The notes: a model not told the origin generated them from the letters alone. A DNA stretch of 64,000 bases from Chryseomicrobium excrementi (GCF_002798305.1 NZ_PCGR01000002.1:296034-360033), one strand, 5' to 3'; shown: positions 50,027 through 59,240, numbered from the stretch's first letter. Numbers and translations: made by a program.

Positions 50027-51058
50027 TCACCATTTCGCTATATGCTCTTCCACGCAACCGAGCATATGCGAAATCACGACTTTCCCGTACCCTTCTAAAT
50101 GAATCGTTCCTTTGAAGTAGCCAAACATTTGATGCACCTCTGAGTAGACGAGTTTGACATCCGTCCGAGCTACACGTTCATAAAACGGGATGAAAGTTAG
50201 AGAGACATCCGATGAGAACTTCGTCTTCAGGGTCCATGGCTTCATAAAGTCGTTGGAATCGTAAGTGAACAAAACATCTTCACTGATTTTATAGAGTTTG
50301 CCATCGATAAGGACCGCATTTTCTGTCATCCCTGTACCGTCTGTCCATTTACCGCCAAAGTTCAAGCCGATCTTTCGGTTGCCGATGCGCTGGGAGGCGA
50401 AGCCCCAGTTCCAAGTAGCGGATCGTGGCCAAATGCCACGTCCATAATCAAGGACGGCAAAACTTTCGTCATCTTCAAAAGTGTAGACGTGGTCTCCGTG
50501 CGAGACGGTGCCTTCAGCGGGAAGTGTATGGTGCTTCGCGGTGAATTGGAAGTGATTGCGGTCCCAAGGGATGACGACGTTCAACGATTCTTGATCCACG
50601 GGATGTTTGATTAGCAGTTCGGCTCTTAAAGGTTCGCCGTCGAAATCGTCGATTATCACTTCTAGCAACGTTTTGTTGCCGTCTTTCGGTATAAAGCGAA
50701 GCTGCATCTCGTTAGAAGTCGCAGTCGCTGGGCCTAGGACGTGGGGTGATAGAGAGACGCCGCGTCCGAGTGGAATGGTGACGGTCTTTTCAATCATTTG
50801 CTGGGATTCATAATGGAACAAGTAGACAAAGCAAACAGCTGCATAGTCCATGTGACTGATGGTTGCAGAGAATAAAATTTCCTCTCCGAAGACGCACCAG
50901 TAGTTCCACTTTTTCTTACGCATGTAGTGGCCGCTCAAATTGCTCTCGATGAGAGGAGTCTTCGCATAGCCGATTGCCAGCGGATTGAGCTGCCCTTTTG
51001 CGTCACAAAGGGTTACTGGGTGTTCTAAGAGAGATTCTTTATGTTGTTTGGTTGCCAT
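50027..51058 (-). CDS. DUF2804 family protein
   Basis: A 343-residue protein of the DUF2804 family, which has a beta-rich lipocalin/AttH-like fold; its function is unknown. Typical pieces are WNYWCVFGEEILFSATI, FDYGRGIWP-like (VLDYGRGIWPRSATWNWGFAS) and a kept His/Glu-rich end. No signal peptide or TM segment. The start is ATG 51058 with GAGG eight bases before it; a GTG at 51067 overlaps that site. Confidence 0.87.
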   Translation of the reverse strand: MATKQHKESLLEHPVTLCDAKGQLNPLAIGYAKTPLIESNLSGHYMRKKKWNYWCVFGEEILFSATISHMDYAAVCFVYLFHYESQQMIEKTVTIPLGRGVSLSPHVLGPATATSNEMQLRFIPKDGNKTLLEVIIDDFDGEPLRAELLIKHPVDQESLNVVIPWDRNHFQFTAKHHTLPAEGTVSHGDHVYTFEDDESFAVLDYGRGIWPRSATWNWGFASQRIGNRKIGLNFGGKWTDGTGMTENAVLIDGKLYKISEDVLFTYDSNDFMKPWTLKTKFSSDVSLTFIPFYERVARTDVKLVYSEVHQMFGYFKGTIHLEGYGKVVISHMLGCVEEHIAKW

Positions 51059-51128
51059 GGCAGTCACCTCGAATCGTTTCTACGATAACTGTAACATAGT
51101 TCCATCTTTCCCATGTGTGTCGAAATGA

Positions 51129-51974
51129 TTAATTGTTATACCAAAGTGTTGCAAGTGTGCCTTGACCCGCATGAACCGCAAGTACCGTGCTGATATCGCC
51201 GACAATGATTTCACTATCAGGGGCAACTTCTTGAAGAGATTTCGCAAACTCGTTTGCTTCGTCTTCACAATTCCCGTGCATCAAGTAGATTTTACGGATC
51301 GGTTGCTTGTTGTAAGAAGCAGCTACTTTGTCGAGTAGAGCTTGCTTAGCTTTTTTCATCGAGCGAACCTTTTCACCTTCGTTCAATTTCCCGTTAGGCG
51401 CAATGTGAATGATGGGCTTGATTTTTAAAAGGTTGCCTAGATAAAATTGCGCACTGCTCAGACGACCGCCGCGGTACAACTGATCCAAGCTGCCAATCAA
51501 AATGTAGTTTTCAAAATCTTTAACGCGGTTACGAAGAGTTTCTGCGATTTCTTCTGGTGGTTGACCTTGAGATTGAAGTTCTAATCCAAATTCGATCAAA
51601 TCCGTGATTCCAGCAGATAGGGAGTGGGAGTCTACTAAGTGAATATCCACTTCTGCAATCTCAGCGCCACTTTTGGAAGAAGCGATCGTGCCGCTTAACT
51701 CGTTCGAAAGATGAACCGCGATGATAGCGTCATAGCTCTCTTTTAACTCTTCATAAAGCTTGGCGAATTCGCCTGCAGGAGGCTGGGATGTCTTTGCCTT
51801 TTCTTTGTCGTTAGCTAAGCGGTCATAGACTTCTGTCTTTGTAATAGAAACCTCATCAAGATAGGTCTCGTTATCAAAATGAATAGCTAGAGGTACGATA
51901 TGAACATCTGGATGCTGTTTCAATTTTTCTGAAGGATAGACGCTGCTATCCGTGACCCATGCAATTTTCGTCAT
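51129..51974 (-). CDS. DegV family fatty-acid-binding protein
   Basis: A 281-residue cytoplasmic protein. It begins KIAWVTDSSVYPS and holds SQPPAGEF and HLSNELSGTIASS, the lipid-head loops of DegV/FakB proteins, plus YRGGRLSSAQ and KPIIHIAPNG. FakB-type proteins hand a bound fatty acid to the kinase FakA; fakA is not in the window. The adjacent plsY-type gene, which uses acyl-phosphate, fits a lipid context. AGGAAG lies upstream. Confidence 0.9.
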   Translation of the reverse strand: MTKIAWVTDSSVYPSEKLKQHPDVHIVPLAIHFDNETYLDEVSITKTEVYDRLANDKEKAKTSQPPAGEFAKLYEELKESYDAIIAVHLSNELSGTIASSKSGAEIAEVDIHLVDSHSLSAGITDLIEFGLELQSQGQPPEEIAETLRNRVKDFENYILIGSLDQLYRGGRLSSAQFYLGNLLKIKPIIHIAPNGKLNEGEKVRSMKKAKQALLDKVAASYNKQPIRKIYLMHGNCEDEANEFAKSLQEVAPDSEIIVGDISTVLAVHAGQGTLATLWYNN

Positions 51975-52056
51975 CGTGTATGTACACTTCCTTTAATAGT
52001 ATTCTTTGAATAATAAGTATAGCATGATATAGATTCAAATTAAGCAAAAATTGAAA

Positions 52057-52632
52057 TTATTGATGGTGCCACCAACGCGCGTCCCAAGACTCTTTCGTGT
52101 CGAAACGGTGCCTCCATAAAATCAAGACGACGAGAATCGAAAATAGATAGCCGAAAATATCATTTTCTAAGAAAAATAGTGCAATTGCGTATGCTGGATA
52201 AGCAAGATTCATGGCTAGCGTCGCGCTTCTCAAACTGGCAAATGCTACGAGGAAGACGACGACCACTGCGAGAAAAGCGAGCGGATGAAAAGCAAGTGTC
52301 ACACCAATGAACGTCGCAATGCCTTTGCCACCGCGACCTTTTAGCCAGATGGGGAAGAGATGTCCGATTACAGCAAGGATTCCTCCAATTGCAATTTCTA
52401 CGAGCGAAAGGTTCAACCAGTGGCCGAGTCCGATGATGAGCGCCCCTTTTCCAGCATCTCCAATGAACGTGATTAAAAAGGCATCTTTACCAAGAACCGT
52501 ACCTGCATTCCTTGCTCCAAGATTGCCGCTTTCATGCTGCCGCAGATCCACGCCTTTCCACTTTCCAACAAACCAAGCAGTCAAAATAGTTCCCACTAAA
52601 TAACTGACCACCCAGTACCCCGACTGAATCAT
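52057..52632 (-). CDS. plsY: PlsY-family acyl-phosphate:glycerol-3-phosphate acyltransferase
   Basis: A 191-residue membrane enzyme of phosphatidic acid synthesis with the three PlsY motifs: SGNLGARNAGTVLG, GHLFPIWLKGRGGKG and the TM arrangement of about five helices. ATG 52632 follows GGGAG. The chromosomal plsY often sits beside parE/parC; here it is next to a DegV gene, so it may be a second copy, or the genome may be arranged differently. Confidence 0.88.
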   Translation of the reverse strand: MIQSGYWVVSYLVGTILTAWFVGKWKGVDLRQHESGNLGARNAGTVLGKDAFLITFIGDAGKGALIIGLGHWLNLSLVEIAIGGILAVIGHLFPIWLKGRGGKGIATFIGVTLAFHPLAFLAVVVVFLVAFASLRSATLAMNLAYPAYAIALFFLENDIFGYLFSILVVLILWRHRFDTKESWDARWWHHQ

Positions 52633-52728
52633 ACACACTGCTCCCTTAGTCCATTTTTATTCAGTGTACCATGTGGCGGAAGCGCTTTGGTATTTGATAG
52701 AATAGGGAAAGAGAAGGAGAGATGCACG

Positions 52729-53283
52729 ATGAATGTACGTGAAGCCATTGAAACAAGACGTTCAATCAAAAAATTTAACGGACACCCCGTTACAAAAGAG
52801 CAATTGAAACAAATCGTGGAGGCGGGGACTTGGGCTCCGAACCACGGAACACGTGAACCTTGGCGCTTAGTAGGAGCTGTTGGAGAAGCGATGGACCGCA
52901 TGATCGACGCCATCAAAGAAGTAGCTGTTCCGAAGTGGCGCGATATGTCGGAAGAAGAGCTACAAACTGCGTTAGCTAAGTTTATGCAGCCTGGAGCAGT
53001 TTTATTTGTGATTGTTCCTGAAGATGCTCGTCAAAAAGAGCGCTTAGAAGATTTCAGTGCAGTTAGTGCGATGATCCAAAACATGCAGCTGGCTGCTTGG
53101 GAGATGGAGATCGGCTCTTGCTGGAAGACTCCTCCGTTTATCGACCATCCAAAATTCCGTCAGACTTTAGGAGTTAAGCCGGGCGAACGCATCATCAGCA
53201 TGCTGCAGTTCGGGCATTTTGATGATATGCCGAAAGCAAAGCCACGGAAACCTGTGGAAGACATTCTTGAATACTTTGAGTGA
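52729..53283 (+). CDS. Nitroreductase-family protein
   Basis: A 184-residue FMN-dependent oxidoreductase. NVREAIETRRSIKKF with TWAPNHGTREPWR forms the FMN-binding part, and LQFGHFDDMPKAKPRKP is the family end. It probably reduces nitro compounds or quinones with NAD(P)H. ATG 52729 has GGAG nine bases upstream. Divergent from plsY. Confidence 0.88.
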   Translation: MNVREAIETRRSIKKFNGHPVTKEQLKQIVEAGTWAPNHGTREPWRLVGAVGEAMDRMIDAIKEVAVPKWRDMSEEELQTALAKFMQPGAVLFVIVPEDARQKERLEDFSAVSAMIQNMQLAAWEMEIGSCWKTPPFIDHPKFRQTLGVKPGERIISMLQFGHFDDMPKAKPRKPVEDILEYFE

Positions 53284-53310
53284 GTGGGAATAATCCCAGC
53301 CAAATCATAG

Positions 53311-53351
53311 AAAAGGTAGTTTCTCATGAAGTTTGAGAAACTACCTTTTTT
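53311..53351 (+). terminator. Terminator after the nitroreductase gene
   Basis: AAAGGTAGTTTCTC pairs with GAGAAACTACCTTT, then T residues; same family as the hairpins at 30895 and 61396. Confidence 0.88.
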
Positions 53352-53360
53352 CCTGTCTTT

Positions 53361-53446
53361 ACGTGTAGGGGAAGCGTTCCGCGGGCGCGGGCTGAGCCAA
53401 CGTCTCAGCTTCCGCTTATAATCCCGCTGGAGTCACCCCTACACGT
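53361..53446. repeat. Family B palindromic repeat, copy 1
   Basis: Ends ACGTGTAGGGG / CCCCTACACGT with an inner GCTGAG/CTCAGC hairpin; GC-rich against its surroundings. Copy 2 is at 61445-61525. Confidence 0.85.
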
Positions 53447-53520
53447 ATATGATATGTTTTGCTAAAAGTATCTCATCTAAGAAACTGAGTAGTTGAATTA
53501 ATTCTATCTATGGGATGTAT

Positions 53521-53690
53521 GAGCCTGAGATACCATTTCCCAGGGTATTAAGAGGTTCTGCGAGACCCCGCAGTCGCCCGTAATCCATGCTCTGCCGTTC
53601 TTATATCTCGTATGAGTTTCTAGTGATTTTAACCGAGGTGTAGCGCGAGGAGACTCGCAGGTTCTCCCCTTGGAAATAGTATCTCAGGTG
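53521..53690 (+). repeat. Family A palindromic repeat, copy 3, with 61-base insertion
   Basis: Same ends and inner AGGTTCT units as the copy at 40098, but an unrelated 61-base AT-richer piece lies at 53574-53634 inside its tip. Confidence 0.8.
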
Positions 53691-53730
53691 AAAAGAACAC
53701 GAGAACAAGCTTTTTAGGTTGGTAGAGATT

Positions 53731-53756
53731 AAAAAAACCCGGCACAAGGGCCGGAT
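53731..53756 (-). terminator. Terminator after the M20 peptidase gene
   Basis: On the minus strand GGCCC cttgt GCCGG-type stem (CCGGC/GCCGG) followed by seven T residues. Confidence 0.8.
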
Positions 53757-53760
53757 CGGT

Positions 53761-55155
53761 TTACTTCTTCAATTGTTCAGGAGTGTACTGCGCCATCTGC
53801 TCATAGTAATTGCCGATCACACGTAATCCTTTATCAAAGTTCTCCAAGTGGAAGTGCTCGTTTGGAGCGTGGAAGTTTTCTGTTGCCAAACCAAAGCCCA
53901 TTAATACGACAGGAAGCCCTAAGATTTCGTCGAAAGATGCCACGATTGGAATCGAGCCGCCTCCACGGACGTAAGCAGTTGGTACATTGTAGACTGCTTC
54001 ATAACTAGCACCTGCAGTTTGGATAGCAGGGTGGTCATAAGGAGTAATGAATGGCTTTCCTTTATCGAACTCAGAAACCGTCACTTCCACACCTTCAGGT
54101 TTGTTCGCTTCGACGTGTGCTTTCAGTTTCGCCACGATTTCATCTGGATCTTGATCGGGTACAAGACGGCACGTGATTTTCGCACCGGCTTCGTTTGGAA
54201 GCACGGTCTTGATGCCTTCGCCTGAGAAGCCACCGAAGACGCCGTTGATTTCAAGGGTTGGACGAGCCCACACGCGTTCTAGATGTGTATAACCAGGTTC
54301 GCCGAACAGAGCGGGAACTTCAAGTTCATTCTTCAGCGCCTCTTCATCAAAGTTGAGTGCAGCATAAGCTTCGCGCTCCTCGTCAGCAAGAGGGCGGACG
54401 TTGTCGTAGAACCCGTCAACTTGAATCGTGCCTTCTTTGTCGCGGAACGATGCGAGCAGCTCTACGATTGCGTGTAGCGCATTTTGAACGCCACCGCCGT
54501 AAAGACCTGAATGCAAGTCGCCTTTTGCACCTTTCACATCGATTTGGATACCGGCAAGACCTCGAAGACCATAGCAGACTGCTGGCTGTCCAGGTCCTTG
54601 CATGCCAGTATCAGAAATCACAATCACATCCGCTGCAAGTGCTTCTTTGTTTTCTTCCACATACGCATCTAAGTTCGGGCTACCGATTTCTTCTTCGCCT
54701 TCGATTAAGAATTTGATGTTGACCGGAAGTTCGCCTGTTTCTTTAAGTAACGCTTCTACAGCTTTTACATGCATGAAGACCTGACCTTTGTCATCACTTG
54801 CGCCACGTGCGAACATCTTTCCGTCACGAATGGTCGCTTCGAATGGAGCTGTCTCCCAAAGGTGAAGCGGGTCTACTGGTTGCACATCGTAGTGGCCGTA
54901 CATTAAAATCGTTGGTTTTCCTGGAGCGTGTAACCAGTCCGCATAGACAACTGGGTGACCTGCAGTTGGGTCGATCTTGACGTTTTCAAGACCTGCTTTT
55001 TTCAAAGCCTCTGCCAACCATTCGGCTCCTTTCTTCATATCCTCTTTGTGTTCCGATAACGAAGAAATACTTGGAATCGCTAAAAATTCTTTCAATTCCG
55101 CCAAGTGCGTCTCGCGATGGTCTGCGAAATAACGATCTAGCTGTGGTGAGTGCAT
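53761..55155 (-). CDS. M20-family dipeptidase/metallopeptidase
   Basis: A 464-residue cytoplasmic zinc peptidase. The metal ligands are visible in order: His in GHYDVQP, Asp in ARGASDDKGQ, Glu in EGEEEIGS, Asp in SDTG and His near the end in NFHAPNEHF. The dimerisation lid lies in the middle (DLHSGLYGG). It cleaves small peptides, as carnosinase/CndP-type members do. AGAGGG precedes the ATG. An extended -10 (TGCTATACT) lies about 40 bases upstream. Confidence 0.9.
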   Translation of the reverse strand: MHSPQLDRYFADHRETHLAELKEFLAIPSISSLSEHKEDMKKGAEWLAEALKKAGLENVKIDPTAGHPVVYADWLHAPGKPTILMYGHYDVQPVDPLHLWETAPFEATIRDGKMFARGASDDKGQVFMHVKAVEALLKETGELPVNIKFLIEGEEEIGSPNLDAYVEENKEALAADVIVISDTGMQGPGQPAVCYGLRGLAGIQIDVKGAKGDLHSGLYGGGVQNALHAIVELLASFRDKEGTIQVDGFYDNVRPLADEEREAYAALNFDEEALKNELEVPALFGEPGYTHLERVWARPTLEINGVFGGFSGEGIKTVLPNEAGAKITCRLVPDQDPDEIVAKLKAHVEANKPEGVEVTVSEFDKGKPFITPYDHPAIQTAGASYEAVYNVPTAYVRGGGSIPIVASFDEILGLPVVLMGFGLATENFHAPNEHFHLENFDKGLRVIGNYYEQMAQYTPEQLKK

Positions 55156-55305
55156 CGAATCCCTCTTTCTTGTAGTTAGAATCTCTGTTTAAGTATAGCA
55201 AACTTTCAGAATAGCAGAGCTTCAAATGCAAGTTTGCGAGGAAATATGATATAGTGGTTCTATTATAATTTTTGAACGTTAGTACATAGGGGGAATAACA
55301 AACCA

Positions 55306-56574
55306 ATGGAATTTGTCTATTTAGGCATCTGTTTAGCACTGTCGTTTTTCTTTTCCGGCAGTGAAACTGCATTAACTGCAGTCAATAGGATGAAGGTCCA
55401 GCTTAGAGCGGAGCAAGGAGACCGTGCGTCTCAAAAGCTATTAGTGCTTCTTTCTAAGCCGGACCGAATGATTACAACAATCTTGATCGGAAACAACATC
55501 GTGAACATCGCGATGCCGACCTTGTTGACAATCATCGCGTTACAATACGGTTGGGATGTGGCCATTGCTACGGCTGTCTTGACGGTATTGATTATTATCT
55601 TTGGAGAGGTCTTGCCAAAAACGATTTCTGTAACCTTCTCAGATCGTATTGCGTATCTAGTAGCTCCGATCATTGGGCTTCTAGTTCAAATTCTTCGTCC
55701 CATCACGTTCTTGCTTGCACAGCTGACGAACATCTTTATCCGCATCTTGTCAAAAGGCGCAGTTAAAGAGGCGACGCTGACAAAAGAAGAGCTTCGTTCT
55801 ATGGTAGATATTGCGTCTACAGAAGGAACGTTTGAAGAGGACGAGTCCGAGCGATTAAAAGGAGTTCTCGATTTCCCACATAAAGATGTGGAAGATGTAC
55901 TCGAGACACACCGTACAGAGATTGTTGGAATTCCGACGACAGCGACGTTTGAAGAAGTCCGCAGCATCATCTTAGAAAATAAATACACGCGTTTTCCTAT
56001 CTATGAAGACAGCATGGACCAAATCATTGGCATGTTTTACACAAAGCGTTTTATCGAGTGGACGATGAACCCAGAGCGGCAGCTTGAAGAGTTCGTGGAT
56101 CAAGAACCACTATTCGTTGTCAAATCTTTAAGTGTCGAGAAAGTCTACAAACAGATGCTTGCGAAGAAAAAGCACATGGCTATTGTTTTGGATGAGTACG
56201 GTGGAACACTTGGAATTGTGACGCACGAAGATATTATCGAAGAAATGATTGGTCAAGAGATTGAAGACGAGACAGATGAAGACGACGAGCCACTGGTATA
56301 TGAACATACTGCCGACCGTTTGATCTGTGCCGCTCGTTTTGAAATCGAAGACTTCAATCATTTGATGGAGATGGATATCCAAACGGAAAATGAAACAATC
56401 GGAGGCTTTATCATGGAGCTTCTCGGTCATGTTCCAGACGAAGGAGAAACGGTCACATTCGAGAACTTACATTTTGAAGTCAACGAGATGGACCGCAACC
56501 GCATCGTCAAGCTGACAGTCACGAAACTTCACGATACAACAGAACAAGAGGAAAACGAACTAGCTCGTGCATAG
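55306..56574 (+). CDS. CNNM/CorC (HlyC)-family membrane protein with CBS domains
   Basis: A 422-residue protein: DUF21/CNNM membrane domain (1-180, with FFSGSETALTAVNRMK and GNNIVNIAMPTLL), a CBS pair (about 200-330) and a CorC/HlyC C-terminal domain (340-420). Family members export Mg2+ or control its homeostasis (MpfA type). All parts are complete. A weak G-rich site lies 12 bases before the ATG. A family C element begins at its stop codon. Confidence 0.9.
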   Translation: MEFVYLGICLALSFFFSGSETALTAVNRMKVQLRAEQGDRASQKLLVLLSKPDRMITTILIGNNIVNIAMPTLLTIIALQYGWDVAIATAVLTVLIIIFGEVLPKTISVTFSDRIAYLVAPIIGLLVQILRPITFLLAQLTNIFIRILSKGAVKEATLTKEELRSMVDIASTEGTFEEDESERLKGVLDFPHKDVEDVLETHRTEIVGIPTTATFEEVRSIILENKYTRFPIYEDSMDQIIGMFYTKRFIEWTMNPERQLEEFVDQEPLFVVKSLSVEKVYKQMLAKKKHMAIVLDEYGGTLGIVTHEDIIEEMIGQEIEDETDEDDEPLVYEHTADRLICAARFEIEDFNHLMEMDIQTENETIGGFIMELLGHVPDEGETVTFENLHFEVNEMDRNRIVKLTVTKLHDTTEQEENELARA

Positions 56575-56691
56575 AAATGTGGAACCGGCTTGGTCAGAAA
56601 CTTCTCGGGAATCAGACGGACCTAGTGAGGCGTACTTTGCCTCATTAGGTCCGTTTGATTTTTGAGTGTGTTTCTAGCCGGTGTAACTGGA
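56572..56691 (+). repeat. Family C structured repeat, copy 2, starting at the CNNM stop codon
   Basis: ACCGGCT/AGCCGGT, GAAAC/GTTTC, AATCA/TGATT, ACGGACCTA/TAGGTCCGT and TGAGG/CCTCA around cgtactttg. The cleanest copy in the window. Confidence 0.88.
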
Positions 56692-56741
56692 CACTATGAA
56701 ATATGGAAAAGACTTCTCAGGTGAATAGCTGGATAGTATAG

Positions 56742-56757
56742 ATTACACAAGTGTAAT
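56742..56757. promoter_or_regulatory. 16-base dyad upstream of the ECF sigma gene
   Basis: ATTACAC-AA-GTGTAAT is a perfect inverted repeat 84 bases before the sigma factor start; possible operator. Confidence 0.45.
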
Positions 56758-56841
56758 GAACATGAAAGAACACTCGATGGTTCGTAAGGTAATTGTTTGA
56801 GAAGATAGCCTTACAAAGAAATGAACCGGAGGGGAACAATC

Positions 56842-57384
56842 ATGTCTAAGATTGAAACCGTATATGAACAACACAATCGCTCAATTTACTACTTATGTCT
56901 AAAACTCACGAAAAACCAAGCAGAAGCTGAAGACCTTATGCAAGACGTCTGGATGAAAGTCGTTCGTTATGAATCGTATCTAGAAAACGTAGACCACGAG
57001 AAGGCATGGTTGACGACCATCACGATGAATACCTTCCGTGACAAATACCGCAAAGACGTTCGTCGCAGCAAGCACATGGTCGTACAACCCGATCAACTGG
57101 ATGTCTCCATCCTTGATTTGATTGCAGCAGATACGTTACCGATTGAAGATCAGTTGGCAAAAGCAGATGTCAGCGAGTTGATTCAAAAGAAACTCGGCGA
57201 ACTGGATTCTATCTACAGCAAAACGGTCTTTTACTTCTATGTAAAACAGTTATCATTAGTCGAAATCGCTGAAATGATGAAAGTTTCGATTGGGACGGTA
57301 AAGTCTCGTCTATTCCGTGCGAAGCAGCGATTACGTGAGCTTATCTTAAATGACGCAGAAACAGCAGAAATGTTGCTTGTTTAA
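56842..57384 (+). CDS. ECF-type RNA polymerase sigma factor without adjacent anti-sigma
   Basis: A 180-residue sigma-70 family protein: region 2 (YEQHNRSIYYLCLKLTKNQAEAEDLMQDVWMKV) and region 4 (LSLVEIAEMMKVSIGTVKSRLFRAK) are complete. ATG 56842 lies nine bases after GGAGG; the ATG at 56821 is only a few bases before that site. Most ECF genes are followed by an anti-sigma gene. Here a terminator follows directly and the next gene is an ABC-F protein on the other strand, so its control is unclear. The dyad at 56742 may be a control site. Confidence 0.88.
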   Translation: MSKIETVYEQHNRSIYYLCLKLTKNQAEAEDLMQDVWMKVVRYESYLENVDHEKAWLTTITMNTFRDKYRKDVRRSKHMVVQPDQLDVSILDLIAADTLPIEDQLAKADVSELIQKKLGELDSIYSKTVFYFYVKQLSLVEIAEMMKVSIGTVKSRLFRAKQRLRELILNDAETAEMLLV

Positions 57385-57385
57385 T

Positions 57386-57422
57386 AAAAAAATCCCAAGA
57401 CGCGTGGTCTTGGGATTTTTTA
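57386..57422. terminator. Bidirectional terminator
   Basis: AAATCCCAAGAC pairs with GTCTTGGGATTT, with A and T runs; convergent sigma factor and ABC-F genes. Confidence 0.9.
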
Positions 57423-57425
57423 TGC

Positions 57426-59006
57426 TTATTTTTCTGTGCGTTCTTCAACAAATTCTTCGCCTGTCGAGAACCATTCCTCTACATTCCAAACCTTCGTAAC
57501 CAGACCTTCGTAAAAATCAGGTTCGTGAGAGACGAGCACAATCGTGCCTTTGTATTCTTGCATCGCGCGTTTAAGCTCTGCTTTCGCTTGAACGTCCAAG
57601 TGATTCGTCGGCTCATCGAACAGCATCCAGTTACTCTCATCAAGCATCAGTTTACACAGACGAACTTTCGCCTGCTCGCCCCCACTTAAACTAGAAAGAG
57701 GGCGTGAGATGTGATCATTTTTCAATCCTGTACGGGCTAGCGCTGCACGGACTTGGTGCTGATCCATACTAGGGAACATTCCCCAGACGTCGTCGATCGG
57801 CGTGACATTTCCAGCTTTCACTTCTTGTTCAAAGTAGGCAGGAATTAAGAAGTCTCCGCGGGCAATTTTCCCATCAAGCGCAGGAATCTTGCCAAGCATT
57901 GTCTTCAGAAGTGTCGATTTCCCGACACCGTTCATTCCCACTAAGGCAATTTTCTCACCACGTTCAATCGAGAACGTTAGGGGAGGTAGAAGCGGCTTAT
58001 CGTAGCCGATGACCAAGTGATCTGCTTCTACTACATAACGACTGGAACCACGTGCTTCTTTGAAGCTGAACTGCGCGTCTTGTGCTGTCTCTGGACGGTC
58101 GATTCGCTCCATGCGGTCCAGTTGTTTCTGACGAGACTTTGCACGACCTGTAGTCGAGTAACGCGCTTTGTTCTTCGCAATGAACTGCTCTTGCTTTTTG
58201 ATGAAGTCTTGTTGTTTCTCATAAGCATCGATGTGCTGGCGTTTGTGGAGCTCCGCAAGCTCGATGAATTTTTCATATGTCGCTGTGTAGCGCGTCAACT
58301 TCGAGAATTCCAAGTGGAAGATGACGTCCGTCACGCTGTTCATGAACTCCGTATCGTGGGAGATCAGCATGAAAGCATGCGGATAGTTCTTTAAATAGTT
58401 TGCGAGCCAATTGATGTGCTCCTCGTCCAAGTAGTTGGTCGGCTCATCGAGTAAGAGAACTTTTGGCTTCTCCAAAAGAAGTTTGGCAAGCAAAACTTTT
58501 GTACGTTGTCCACCTGACAAGGCATCAACCGGTTTTTCAAGGCCGATTGCATCTAGGCCAAGTCCTCGTGCAACCTCTTCAATCTTCATATCAAGTGTGT
58601 AGAAATCGCCAGCGTCCAACGCATCTTGAATCTCTGCCATCTCGTCGAGCAACTGTTCAAGTTCTTCTGGCGAGGCCTCCGCCATCTGCATGCCGATGTC
58701 ATTCATCTTCGCTTCTTTTTCATAGAGTGGCAAATACGCATCGCGCAGTGTATCCATCATCGAACGCCCTGGTTGCAACCGTGTATGCTGATCCAAATAG
58801 CCGTAATGCGTACCTGGCAGCCATTCAACGCGTCCTGTATCGTGAACAAGTTCTCCTGTGATGATGGACATCATCGTGGATTTTCCGACGCCGTTTGCGC
58901 CGACTAGGCCGACGTGTTCGCCTTCGACTAAACGAAACGATACATCTTTAAATAGGGTACGGTCTCCAAAGGAGTGTCCTAAATTATCTACTGTTAATAA
59001 ACTCAT
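57426..59006 (-). CDS. ABC-F family ATPase (ribosome-associated type)
   Basis: A 526-residue cytoplasmic protein with two ABC domains and no TM region. Domain 1 has GANGVGKST, LSGGQRTKV and LLLDEPTNYLD; domain 2 has GMNGVGKST, LSGGEQAKV and MLFDEPTNHLD. The charged linker between them (about 240-310, KKQEQFIAKNKAR) is the ribosome-contacting P-site tip region. ABC-F proteins rescue stalled ribosomes or protect them from antibiotics; I cannot tell which, and YfmM is the nearest size match. Good AGGAACC-type site and ATG 59006. Confidence 0.9.
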   Translation of the reverse strand: MSLLTVDNLGHSFGDRTLFKDVSFRLVEGEHVGLVGANGVGKSTMMSIITGELVHDTGRVEWLPGTHYGYLDQHTRLQPGRSMMDTLRDAYLPLYEKEAKMNDIGMQMAEASPEELEQLLDEMAEIQDALDAGDFYTLDMKIEEVARGLGLDAIGLEKPVDALSGGQRTKVLLAKLLLEKPKVLLLDEPTNYLDEEHINWLANYLKNYPHAFMLISHDTEFMNSVTDVIFHLEFSKLTRYTATYEKFIELAELHKRQHIDAYEKQQDFIKKQEQFIAKNKARYSTTGRAKSRQKQLDRMERIDRPETAQDAQFSFKEARGSSRYVVEADHLVIGYDKPLLPPLTFSIERGEKIALVGMNGVGKSTLLKTMLGKIPALDGKIARGDFLIPAYFEQEVKAGNVTPIDDVWGMFPSMDQHQVRAALARTGLKNDHISRPLSSLSGGEQAKVRLCKLMLDESNWMLFDEPTNHLDVQAKAELKRAMQEYKGTIVLVSHEPDFYEGLVTKVWNVEEWFSTGEEFVEERTEK

Positions 59007-59057
59007 GGTTGGTTCCTCGATCCTTACGATATAGTTTGCACAAAAAAACTCGCTAGA

Positions 59058-59240
59058 TTAGATCTTAGCGAGCGCTTCGTTCAATTCCTGTAACTGGGCT
59101 TCCATTGCGGCGAGTCGTTGCTCCGCTTTTTCGAGCATCGCGGGATGACCCGTCGATTCAAGCTTTTCCATGTCTCCTTGGAGGCGCACATAGTCCATCT
59201 TCAGTTCAGCGATTTGTTGTTCAAGCTCATGCTTCGTCAT
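59058..59240 (-). CDS. SE1832-family small coiled-coil protein
   Basis: A 60-residue all-helical protein (QQIAELKMDYVRLQGDMEKLES...), likely a coiled coil, of the small SE1832 family seen in staphylococci and bacilli. Function unknown. AAGGAAG lies before the ATG. It sits 51 bases upstream of the ABC-F gene on the same strand and may share its transcript. Confidence 0.75.
   Translation of the reverse strand: MTKHELEQQIAELKMDYVRLQGDMEKLESTGHPAMLEKAEQRLAAMEAQLQELNEALAKI

Larger units (their letters stand above)
53284..53760. other. Gene-free stretch with terminators and repeats
   Basis: No gene. It holds the terminator 53311-53351, family B palindrome 53361-53446, family A copy 3 with an insertion 53521-53690 and a terminator 53731-53756. 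Confidence 0.75.

Noticed and set aside
56742-56757. BlaI/MecI-type operator
   Set aside because: The dyad has ACA and TGT four bases apart, not two, and no beta-lactam genes are near.
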